NCBI RefSeq assembly: GCF_025602895.1 | Contig: NW_026516293.1 | Span: 62,001 to 126,000, forward strand | Length of the DNA stretch: 64,000 nt | Source of the DNA: Polychytrium aggregatum | Lineage: Eukaryota > Chytridiomycota > Chytridiomycetes > Polychytriales | Direction: 5' to 3' | In this document: in pieces, positions 43,114 to 51,953 of the stretch | How the letters are laid out: every line of letters begins with the position of its first letter | Numbering within the stretch: position 1 is the stretch's first letter | The notes under the pieces: generated by a model | Databases searched by the model: none | The model's input: only the letters and a program-made list of their open reading frames with translations | Told to the model about the DNA's origin: nothing | Program-made: the position numbers and the translations under genes

Positions 43114-45054
43114 TCATAAGCATCCTACGAGTTTAACATCAACATGATATCCATGAGTATATCCCCTGCCTTCGTTGGTGTTCGAGCCCAGTTTGGTAGC
43201 CTTGATATACCAATCTAAGCTAGCTAATGGATTGCAGACGACTCCCAGGCCCATCGCAAAACAGTCGCCAAGAGCCCACATGCTGTATCCATTGTTCTGG
43301 TCGACGGAGGCCCAGTACCACTTCAGCGCCTTTGATCTGCTGCGGAGTGTTCCCAGACGGAAGGAATAGCAGTGTCCGAGCCAGTACTGGCTGTCGCTGT
43401 GTCCCTGCTTGGCGAGCTCCTTGAAGATCGTGAAGGCCCGGTTCTTGTCCTGCTCGGTGCCGAACCCGTTGACATAGCACACGGCCGTCAGATGCTTGCA
43501 GAGCCAGTCGTGCTCGGATCCCATGTGACAGAGCTCAAAGTACTTGCAGGCCGCAGCCGACCTCGACGACACCAGTACAAAGCCGCTCAGACACGATCTC
43601 TCGCCAAATTTGAAGTCGGAAGTGTATGTTGCGCTCTCCTGGATTTGCTTGATGCCGGTGACGGTGTCTCTGTCCACTCCGCGACCGAGATACCGGAGCC
43701 AGCCTTGCATATGCAAGGCGATGGGAGCAAGCATCGGGTCGCCAGATTTCTTGTGGACCTTGGTCCAGTACTCAAGGGACTTTTCAAAGTCTTGGTTGAC
43801 ACCCATGCCGATCATGTACATCCAGCCGAGATAGAAGCAGGCCTCGGGGTTGTCTCCGTCGGCCAGATGCTGGAAGATCTGGAGGGGAGTTTTGTTGTTG
43901 GGCTGGGAGGGCTGGGAAGGCTGAGAAGCCGAGTGGTGGGCGGTGTGCTTGGCAAGGAACTTGAACAGACCCCGCGGCGGCTCTGGCAGCTCCGGCAGCT
44001 CTGGCGGCTTGAGCAAGCTCTCGGCGATATCGAGGGCGGCGTCGGGATCGCCGGCACGGAAGCGCTGGACCATCGACGGCGACAGATTGCAGTCGGCGGG
44101 AAGATCCACGGACACGGCCTGGGAGGACTTGGATGTGTCGGGGGACTTGGGTGGGTCCGATGGGTCCGATGGGTCCGAGGAGCTGGGCTGCTCGGGGGTC
44201 GGGCGGATATAGTCCTTGTAACAGTCGAGGGCCTCGACGATGGCGGGGAACTTTGGGCGACCATCGGGAGCCTGTGCCCAGCACTCGCTGATGAGCTGCC
44301 AGACGTCATCAGAGACACCGCTGATGCGTGCGGGTCGGTCGCCGCGAAGAACATGTCTGGTGATCGAGCCGTTATCCAGGCGGTTGCCATTGCGGGTCCA
44401 TGCGGGCCGGCCGTCCTTGATGACCTCGACCGCAGCGATGGCAAAGGCAAAGACGTCCGAGCGCTTGGTGATCAGCGTTTGGTGCGGCCCACCCAGCAGC
44501 TCGGGGGCCATGAAGCCGGGAGTGCCGGAAATCGAGCCCTCTCTGTTGTCGCTTCGGTCCGAGTCGGCTCGGATGCAGGCCAGGCCAAAGTCGGCAATGA
44601 CGGCCGAGAAGGACTTGTCCATCAGAACGTTGATCGGCTTCAGGTCGCCGTGGGCAATGTTGTTTGCGTGCAGATACGCCATGCCCGAGGCCACTTGGTA
44701 GAGGAGACAGAGCTTTTCGTTGAGGGGACGCACGGAGCTTGGATTGCTGATATAGGCGTGGAGTGTGCCGTTGGGCATGAATGGCGAGACGACGCAGTGC
44801 TTGGAGTTGTTGTCGCAGGCGCCGATGAACGGCAGGACGTGTGGATGGCTCAGCTTGCTCCAGATGGCGATTTCCTTCCGAAAGTCGTCCAGCAACCGAT
44901 TGTTCTGGCCGCGGAAGGGCTGCTTCACAGCAACGTCGATTCCGTTGTATGAGGCTCGGTAGACCTCGCCAAAGCCGCCGTGGGCGACGGGAGCGAGGAC
45001 CCAGTTGGTGATGCTCTCGGCAGGAATGATCCAGGACGGCGATTGTGTCGACAT
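43114..45054 (-). CDS. TKL-type protein kinase with C-terminal Sel1 repeats
   Basis: A single 646-aa exon starting MSTQSPSWIIP (an earlier ATG at 45180 adds a Ser/His-rich stretch that looks untranslated). The kinase domain (about residues 17-285) has a glycine loop HGGFGEVYRAS, catalytic Lys 44 (DVAVKQPF), HGDLKPINV (135-143, Gly in place of Arg in HRD), DFG (155-157) and GTPGFMAPE. After a Pro/Ser/Asp-rich linker (about 290-345), the C-terminal half carries Sel1-like repeats (ACFYLGWMYMIGMGVNQDFE, SQYWLGHCYS, MWALGDCFAMGLGV). Kinase-plus-Sel1 proteins act in signalling scaffolds. The HGD change is common in kinases that do not need activation-loop phosphorylation. Confidence 0.88.
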   Translation of the reverse strand: MSTQSPSWIIPAESITNWVLAPVAHGGFGEVYRASYNGIDVAVKQPFRGQNNRLLDDFRKEIAIWSKLSHPHVLPFIGACDNNSKHCVVSPFMPNGTLHAYISNPSSVRPLNEKLCLLYQVASGMAYLHANNIAHGDLKPINVLMDKSFSAVIADFGLACIRADSDRSDNREGSISGTPGFMAPELLGGPHQTLITKRSDVFAFAIAAVEVIKDGRPAWTRNGNRLDNGSITRHVLRGDRPARISGVSDDVWQLISECWAQAPDGRPKFPAIVEALDCYKDYIRPTPEQPSSSDPSDPSDPPKSPDTSKSSQAVSVDLPADCNLSPSMVQRFRAGDPDAALDIAESLLKPPELPELPEPPRGLFKFLAKHTAHHSASQPSQPSQPNNKTPLQIFQHLADGDNPEACFYLGWMYMIGMGVNQDFEKSLEYWTKVHKKSGDPMLAPIALHMQGWLRYLGRGVDRDTVTGIKQIQESATYTSDFKFGERSCLSGFVLVSSRSAAACKYFELCHMGSEHDWLCKHLTAVCYVNGFGTEQDKNRAFTIFKELAKQGHSDSQYWLGHCYSFRLGTLRSRSKALKWYWASVDQNNGYSMWALGDCFAMGLGVVCNPLASLDWYIKATKLGSNTNEGRGYTHGYHVDVKLVGCL

Positions 45055-46072
45055 TGTGGATGTGCAAGTGGTGTGGATGTGCGAGTGGTGTGGATGTGCA
45101 AATGCTGGAGGATCGATCTTGGACTGACAGTGTTCGAGAAGAGAGCGCAGTGGACGGTCGCAGGGTCGGAATTCACCCAAAGGAAGCGTTGAGAGACAGA
45201 GTTTGCGGGCTCCATCGGCGATCGCGGGGCGACGGGGGTTGATATACCAGAGTTGCGATATCGGTCGGTATCATCGACGCGTCGGTGGCGGGTCGGTGGC
45301 GGGCAGTGGCGGGGCGGCTCGGCCAACCAGAGAAGCGCTGGGGCAGTCACGTTGTTCTGGCGCGGTATCATGGCTTGGTGGATTGTTCGGTGGATTGTTC
45401 GGTGGGTTGCTCGGTGGGTTGTTCGGTGGGTTGCTCGGTGGGTTGCTCGGTGGGTTGCTCGGCAGTTCGCTCAGCCGGCCGCACGGTATCAGGATGCAGC
45501 ATCATTGGTCTCTGCATTCCTGGCCGCCTGATGATCGCAGGCGAGATCAGCATGCGGCAGCGAGCAGCCCCCAGCGGCTGTCGGCATTGGTGTCGCTCTG
45601 GGCATGGTCAGACAAGCCGCAACCCGCTGAGTACCATCCAAGATGCTTGGCCGCTGACGACAAGGGTGCGGCAGACATGAAGAATAGTATATTGGAGCCA
45701 GCAAGACAGCGTACACGTCGGGGGTCGAAGAACCTCCCACCGTACAACCCATTTCAATTTTTGGAGTGCCGTGAAATGAAAGGAAGCGGTAAGAAAAAGA
45801 TAAGCAATGCGGATGGATGATCAAGATGATGATGATAATAATGATAAGAACTGCAGCAAACACAACAGAAAAACAACAGAACCGACAAAACGAACAACAA
45901 CGGTAATCGGGCTTGGGATTGTTATCTCTTTTCCTGCATTCGTTCATGGCGGATCTTTTGGGAGGCGTTGGGCACGCAGCGGGACAAGCCAGAGTGGCGA
46001 AATTAAGTGATCGTGCTCGCTTCCACAGATTGCAATATTCGTGTCCGTCCTGGCACAGCCATGTCGGTCGAA
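45055..46072. other. Intergenic with a 12-base minisatellite
   Basis: Holds the tandem repeat listed below and an ATGATGATAATAATGATAAG microsatellite near 45826-45848. No gene recognised. Confidence 0.55.
45377..45465. repeat. TTGCTCGGTGGG 12-base tandem repeat
   Basis: About seven copies alternating TTGCTC and TTGTTC. It lies upstream of the TKL-Sel1 kinase gene. Confidence 0.9.
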
Positions 46073-49000
46073 TCACACTCGCGCGCTGTCCGATGTCGCT
46101 ACGGTCACCAAGCTGGCCAGACGAGCGCATTGAGAAAGTCCCGGCGCGGCCAGCATCGGAGACGATTGCGAGGTTTGGTCCCCGTTTGGCTGCTGTTGAT
46201 GCTGCTGCTCGGCGTTTTGCGTCGATAGTCGCCTTTCGATTTGTTCACTGATTGCGCCGAAGAGCGTCGCCAGCGGTGCCATGCTGGCTGGAAGGAATCG
46301 GCCAGCCGGCTTCCGAGCTGTGCCTACCCTCCGCTTGAACCGAGTCTTTCGTTCCACCAAAGTCGGGGGCAGTGTGCTCATACGAGCGTGCTCGCTACGC
46401 TGGTGCAACGCCTGGCCGGACCGATGCCCGATCCGCCCGGGCAAGGATGCGTACTGCTCGACGGGTGGGTACGGAGCAGAAGAGGGATCGTAGACGGAGC
46501 CGGCAGCTTGTCGGCCAGCTGAGCCCTCCCGCGTCTTTGTCGAATCCGACGAGCGAGTCGAGGCGTCGATCCTCTCGCTGATAGAGTCGACAGGACTCGG
46601 CGTCAATCGGTATGTCCAGCCCGTCGATTCGGCCTTCTCTGACACTGGCAGCTTCAGGTTGTCGGCAGAGCCTGAGTCCAACGATGCATTCTCGATGGTG
46701 GCGCCAGCTTTGGAGTGATCCTGTGACATTGGATCTGGTGACGGCGTCGGCGGTTTTGACGGCGAGGCGGGTTCGATGGACGGCGAGGCAGACAAACTGT
46801 CAGGCGAAACAGGCGCGCTATGTCGGGGCAAGACGGACGAGTCGATCTTGGTGGAGACGGATGCAGTGTACGGGCGAGCATCGTTCATCAGAGAAAACTT
46901 GTCTAACTGATTCATTGGCAATGGCATGGTCATGGTCATGGTTGAGGGGAATACAGCCGATTGACACCTAGAGGATGCTTCGCCAAGAGACTGGGTCGGC
47001 TGAATGAGCGCCGGTGCCCATCCATGATCAGCGGAACCGTGATTCTTCGACAGCTCCTCGGCAGGAAGACGCCCGTCGTGACGACTTTGATACGCGGTCG
47101 GATGCGCTCCAGATATCGATGTCTGTGTCTTGGACAGATCTCTCGGGCTTGCCTCGGTCTCAAGCAGCTTGACCGTCGATTCGGTGCCTGTTCTTGAGCA
47201 GAGATCGACAGTTCCATCCAGGCTGGAAGCCAGCGTCGGTCTTGACGCTGCCGACAGTGGTGCTGGGTAACTCGAGTGCGCTGTCGCGGCGACTGTCGCG
47301 GCCGAGACAGACGAAGGCGATTGTGATTGGGTAGAACGACGCTGAGGAGGGTGCGATAAGAACGGACGAGGATGACCGGCCATGCCGTGCGGATGGACAG
47401 GCACGACGTACGGACCTGCAGCTGTTGCGTAAACCACATGTGGCGCATAAACCCCTGGCGGAACAGAGTAGAGCTGCGGGTGGACCGGGTACGGCACGGG
47501 CACGGCAGAGTACGGGCTCGGCGGGAAGAAGTGGCCTGGGACCATGCCAGGTGCAGCAACCGGTCCTCCTCCTGGCAGCGCTGCCATTCGACGAGGGGGG
47601 TGCGAGGGAGCGCTGACGACAGTAGCTGGAAGATGCGCTTGTCTCATTTGCGGGTGGGCATTCGCAGTTTGATGAGCCGCTGCTGTTGCTGCTGCTGCCG
47701 ATGGGTGTGGTTCTGCAGCCCGCGGCTGCGGAGGACCGAGATTCAACACAACCTCGACAGCAGGCTGGGTCGGACGAGGGCTCTCTGGCTTGGACACGGT
47801 CGGATCCTCCTCCGGGACGGCATACCGCATTGTAAAGACTTGGAAGGGTTCGGAGGTATGCGACCGAGGAGGATACGAGATGCGGTGCTCCCACGCATCG
47901 CCGGCGAGCTTCTCGGCGTGTTCGCAGAGGCTGAAATCCATGCGCTTGATCCAGGTGCGGTTGGGAATACCCGAGAGACTCGACATGTTCGGAGGCAAGA
48001 CAATGGTCCGCAGTTTCTTGAGGTTGACGTTGAGGCCAGACAGACTCCTGAGTGAGAGGCATGCCGACAAATCTAGTTTCACCAGCGAGCCCAATCCGCG
48101 AGGCAGTTCCTTCAGGTTTTCTATATGTATAGGCGGCGTCAGCACCCTCAAATAGGGCATCGAGTGCGGAAGGCCGGCCAGGGTCCGCAGCTTCAGGCAC
48201 GCCGACATATCGAGCGCCACAAGAACATCAAGGGCAGAGCTGAGGCCCTCGAGGCTGTCCAGATTGGGCGGCAGCGACAGCGACTCCAAACCCGGCAGGG
48301 TCGTTGGCATGCCCTCCAGGCTCGTCAGCTTGGCGCAGCCAGTCAGATCGAGTCGTTGGAGGAGTGGCATGGCTTTGGACATGCCCTCGAGGCTCGCGAG
48401 GGTGGAGGGAAGATGCAGCTCCCGTAGGCGAGGTAGCTGGTTGGGAAGCCCCTTCAAGTCGGCAATGTGCACGCACCGGGTAAGATTGAGGGTGCGGAGC
48501 AAGTCCATCGACGATGGCAGGCCCTCTAGCGATTCAAGGGAGGTTGGGAGGGAGAGCGTCCTCAGGGCCGGGAGGCTGAGGCACATGCCGGCCAGGGACT
48601 TGAGCTTGTGGCATTTGCTGATGCCCAGGTTTCTGAGCGAGCCGAGCAGCGGCATTCCGGCGAGAGACTCGAGCGAGGGCGGAAGATAGAGCTCCCGGAG
48701 ATGGGGCATGGCCTCGGGGAGACCAGCAAGGCCAACGAGATCGACACAGCCGGATAAATTCAGGCTGGTCAGAGACTTTGTTGGCACGGTTATGCCGTGG
48801 AGGCTGTGCAGGTACTGCGGAGGCGAGAGTTTGGTCAGGGCGGGCAGGTGCTCGGGCATGCCCTCGAGGGTCTCCAGGCGGTCGCATCGGTTCATAACCA
48901 GAGACTCGAGGGCATCGAGCGATCGTGGCACGCTGGCGAGGTTCTCCAGGTCCCACGGCAGAGTGAGGCGAGCCAGGCTCGGCATGCTGGCCGAGATGCC

Positions 49001-50371
49001 CTCGAGGCTCTTCAGCTTGGTGATCAGGCTGAGATTCAGCTCGGTGAGCGACTCGAGGGTCGGCGACATGCCCTCGAGGCTCTCGAGGTTGTTTGGCAGA
49101 AGCAGAGTCCTGAGCCTTGGCAGAACGACAGGCATACCGGCAAGGTTTCGGAGGGCCGCGCACTCGGAGAGATCCATCGCCTCGAGCGACTCCAGCTTCC
49201 GCGGGAGGCCGATGAGGCTCCGCAGCTGAGGAGGGAAGATCAAGCTCCTGAGCGCAGGAGTGTCGGGAACCTGGTGGTTGCCCCAGGCGATGGTTTCGAG
49301 ATTGCGGCCCATGAATCGCATGGTCACAACATTGGAGAGACTCTGCGGCCATCCGGCGAGCGAGGCGAGAGTGCAGTTGCAGAGAACCAGGCCGACGTTC
49401 TTGGTGTGTTCGATAAAGTGGAGCTCGTGGGGCAGCAGTCGAGCGTAGTGGTTCGGGGGGATCAGTGGATGCGATCGTGCGCGGTAGATAAGAAAGGTGC
49501 ACTGTCGTCGGAGCCTCTCGCTTTCGTGTTCATCCTCAGGACAAGGGGCGGTTGTTTCGCTAGGCTCTGCCTCGTAGTCCGAATGGTCGCTGCCGACAGC
49601 GGCGGCCGCAGGGGGGTCTGTTGCGGCAGCAGTGGAAGCGACGCTGGGCGCATCGGACTCGGAGGGGACGCTGGCCGGAGCAGCGGGGGCGGCAGGAGGG
49701 CAGAGGATGCGTGCGCTGTCGAGGAAGCGAAAGGCCGATCGATCGTCCAGGTGCGAGAGGGCAGCCGGGCTGTACTGGTGTGCAGGGCCAAGCGCCCCAG
49801 GCAGCCGATGGGCTCGCAGGCAGTAATCGTGAATCCGATCGCGGAGGAGGCTGTTGTGGCGCACGGCCGACCAAAGGGCGAGCTCCTTCAGATAGCAGCT
49901 GGACGAGAGCGGGTAGTCGTTCTCACGCCGGGCAATGTAGCAGAAAAGGCCCTGCAAGACAGCAGCCGGGTCGACGGAGGAGCCAATGTCCTTCAGGAGA
50001 GTTGCGGTTTCACCCAGACGGAAGGCCAGGGCCTGAGACCAGGCGGGCTGAGAAACAGCCGAGAGAATACCACGGAACTCGCGGGCCAGCCGGGGGAGCT
50101 TGGCGAGGGTGGAGAGGCCAACGGCGGTGGTGAACTGGTGGTTGGTGATCAGGATGGCCATCAAATCACGGCGGCTCGATGCCGACAGCCCGACGGGCGA
50201 TGAATCCTGGGCCAGCAGACGGGCTCGCTTGGCCACGGCTTCGTCTGTGGGCAACAGCGCTGCGAGTTGGCGCTTGTTGCTTGGCGGTGGTTGATTGCTG
50301 AGCAGTGTTTTGTCGTTGGGAGTGTCGTTGGGAGTGTCGTTGGGAGTGTCGTTGGGAGTGTCGTTGAGCAT
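46073..50371 (-). CDS. Giant leucine-rich-repeat protein with long disordered tail
   Basis: A 1432-aa single exon when started at 50371 (MLNDTPNDTP); the frame is open to an ATG at 50611, but the extra 80 residues are Arg/Pro-rich. An N-terminal helical part with a KRARLL nuclear-type basic patch (about 20-230) precedes a continuous LRR array (about 320-815). The array alternates two repeat types, LPxLRxLxLPxxLxSLEGMP and LxxLxxLxLxxCxxLxSLxGMP, giving a ~46-residue double unit about ten times. The remaining ~600 residues are low-complexity Pro/Ser/Ala-rich, ending with a basic patch (RKTRFKRRVGTARK). The LRR domain probably binds proteins. No catalytic domain is seen and I cannot name a family. 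Confidence 0.8.
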   Translation of the reverse strand: MLNDTPNDTPNDTPNDTPNDKTLLSNQPPPSNKRQLAALLPTDEAVAKRARLLAQDSSPVGLSASSRRDLMAILITNHQFTTAVGLSTLAKLPRLAREFRGILSAVSQPAWSQALAFRLGETATLLKDIGSSVDPAAVLQGLFCYIARRENDYPLSSSCYLKELALWSAVRHNSLLRDRIHDYCLRAHRLPGALGPAHQYSPAALSHLDDRSAFRFLDSARILCPPAAPAAPASVPSESDAPSVASTAAATDPPAAAAVGSDHSDYEAEPSETTAPCPEDEHESERLRRQCTFLIYRARSHPLIPPNHYARLLPHELHFIEHTKNVGLVLCNCTLASLAGWPQSLSNVVTMRFMGRNLETIAWGNHQVPDTPALRSLIFPPQLRSLIGLPRKLESLEAMDLSECAALRNLAGMPVVLPRLRTLLLPNNLESLEGMSPTLESLTELNLSLITKLKSLEGISASMPSLARLTLPWDLENLASVPRSLDALESLVMNRCDRLETLEGMPEHLPALTKLSPPQYLHSLHGITVPTKSLTSLNLSGCVDLVGLAGLPEAMPHLRELYLPPSLESLAGMPLLGSLRNLGISKCHKLKSLAGMCLSLPALRTLSLPTSLESLEGLPSSMDLLRTLNLTRCVHIADLKGLPNQLPRLRELHLPSTLASLEGMSKAMPLLQRLDLTGCAKLTSLEGMPTTLPGLESLSLPPNLDSLEGLSSALDVLVALDMSACLKLRTLAGLPHSMPYLRVLTPPIHIENLKELPRGLGSLVKLDLSACLSLRSLSGLNVNLKKLRTIVLPPNMSSLSGIPNRTWIKRMDFSLCEHAEKLAGDAWEHRISYPPRSHTSEPFQVFTMRYAVPEEDPTVSKPESPRPTQPAVEVVLNLGPPQPRAAEPHPSAAAATAAAHQTANAHPQMRQAHLPATVVSAPSHPPRRMAALPGGGPVAAPGMVPGHFFPPSPYSAVPVPYPVHPQLYSVPPGVYAPHVVYATAAGPYVVPVHPHGMAGHPRPFLSHPPQRRSTQSQSPSSVSAATVAATAHSSYPAPLSAASRPTLASSLDGTVDLCSRTGTESTVKLLETEASPRDLSKTQTSISGAHPTAYQSRHDGRLPAEELSKNHGSADHGWAPALIQPTQSLGEASSRCQSAVFPSTMTMTMPLPMNQLDKFSLMNDARPYTASVSTKIDSSVLPRHSAPVSPDSLSASPSIEPASPSKPPTPSPDPMSQDHSKAGATIENASLDSGSADNLKLPVSEKAESTGWTYRLTPSPVDSISERIDASTRSSDSTKTREGSAGRQAAGSVYDPSSAPYPPVEQYASLPGRIGHRSGQALHQRSEHARMSTLPPTLVERKTRFKRRVGTARKPAGRFLPASMAPLATLFGAISEQIERRLSTQNAEQQHQQQPNGDQTSQSSPMLAAPGLSQCARLASLVTVATSDSARV
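50310..50366. repeat. 12-base coding repeat (Asn-Asp-Thr-Pro)
   Basis: Almost five copies of GTGTCGTTGGGA encoding (NDTP)n at the N-terminus of the LRR protein. Confidence 0.9.
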
Positions 50372-51953
50372 CGTGGTGGGCGACCTCTTGGGCCTGGGAT
50401 AGCGAGGGGTGGGGAGAGAGCAGATGTGAGCGACGGTGCGTTTGATCAGAGGGCAAGCAGATTGGCGAGGGCCAGGACGTCGGGGGGGGGGTTGGCGATG
50501 AGGGGCAGAAGGACGGAGGAATTGCCTAAAGGCCGGCGGACAAGCGGGTGTGGGTGGGGGCTTTGAGGGCAGACAGGGACGGGAGAGACAAGGACGGGAG
50601 CGACAAGGCATCGGCGAAAGAGTTTGGAGTTATACAAGCAGGGGCGCCGAAGCGATTCAACAGCAATTTTATCGCTGCGATGGCAGCGGCAGCGTGATAT
50701 TAAGCATTGCGATATTACTGCAATGTGATATTAATGCATCGTGATATTAATGCAATGGCATTGTTATATGAATGCGGTGCGAGAACTGCCGTTGTGCAGT
50801 GACAGCACAATGACAGCGGAGTTGCGGAGTTGCGGTCAGCTGAATTCAAATTGCAAACTACAGGCGGGTCCTGCCGCCACAGACCCGCAGCACAGTGCTC
50901 ACACAGACTGCGTGGCGGAGCCTATTGGCACAGAAAGCAACTGTGCGCCACAATGGGAGTGCAAAACAAGCAAATGGCAACAAAGAGACCCAGCATAGCA
51001 GCAAACACAGAGGCAAGCAGCAGAAACAAGGGTGGCGGCTCCTTGGCCACACAGGGCAGAACTCAAAGCCGGCCCCAAGGCGGCCCGGCCCAGCACAGAT
51101 CACATGTCGCTCCGCGGGTGTGGCCCCGCTGGCCGCGTCGCGTCCGCGGATATGGGGCTTGCCTTGTCGGGCGTGGTGCTGTGCGGCTGGCGGCCTTCCT
51201 CGTGTGCTCGCGCGCAGTTGCTTGGTTGCGCAGACGATCCCACGCGGCGCTGATGGCGTCCCAGGCCCTTGTCGCCGGGTGTCTCCTTGTTGCAGCCGGC
51301 CAATCGTCTGCCGACGTGCGTGGCCTTGCCGCGGAACTCTCTGGTGCAGTGGTGCGCATGTGGCACTGCCCGATTTGGCATTTGTTTTGCTTGTGCCACC
51401 GCAGGTCGGCGTTTGGAGGTGTGAATGTGCATTTCCAATGGTCGCGCCGAACCACTGCCCGGACACAACGGGGTCCCAGGCAGGTCCCAGGCGGGTCCCA
51501 GGCGGCGCTGGGGCGTTGCGCTGCTGTGCGACCCGCTTGCCCAATTTGGCTCTTTGGTCTGTGATTTGGCATCATCCTCCGTGCCATCCCTGTCGCTCCT
51601 TGCTGTGCCTCCGAACCAGTCGATCGAGACGGGCCGCTGGTGGAAGCAAAACCCCGTCTTGCGAACGTGGCCTGCCTTGCATCAACGTGCGGGGTCATGC
51701 CGCAAGTCGCCGCCCAGGTCGCCGCTCAGGGTGCGGCTCAGGGTGCGGTTCGGGGCCGTTCGGGGTGTCGTTTGGCTCGTCCGCTTTTGGACTGCCGCCT
51801 CTATTCCAGGAGATGCCATTACAATGCCAAGATATGCCCGCTGCCTTTCCAAGAAACGAATCGCCTTTCCGAGAAACGACAGACAAGACACGCATCGCCG
51901 CCGCTTGCATTGCCCCCAGCCCCACCGCCATCACGCGGCTGCTGTCTGGATGC
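50372..51953. other. GC-rich intergenic region, no gene recognised
   Basis: Contains several overlapping long frames on both strands with no motifs, typical of GC-rich non-coding DNA here. Near its left end is the short AT-rich repeat listed next. Confidence 0.5.
50693..50755. repeat. AT-rich GTGATATTAATGCAAT repeat
   Basis: Four imperfect copies of a ~16-base unit in the promoter region of the LRR gene, an AT-rich island in GC-rich DNA. Confidence 0.7.

Noticed and set aside
43372-44952. 526-codon plus-strand frame
   Set aside because: Antisense of the TKL-Sel1 kinase, which has unmistakable kinase motifs.
48797-50203. 468-codon plus-strand frame
   Set aside because: Antisense of the LRR gene, with repetitive composition that mirrors the repeats.
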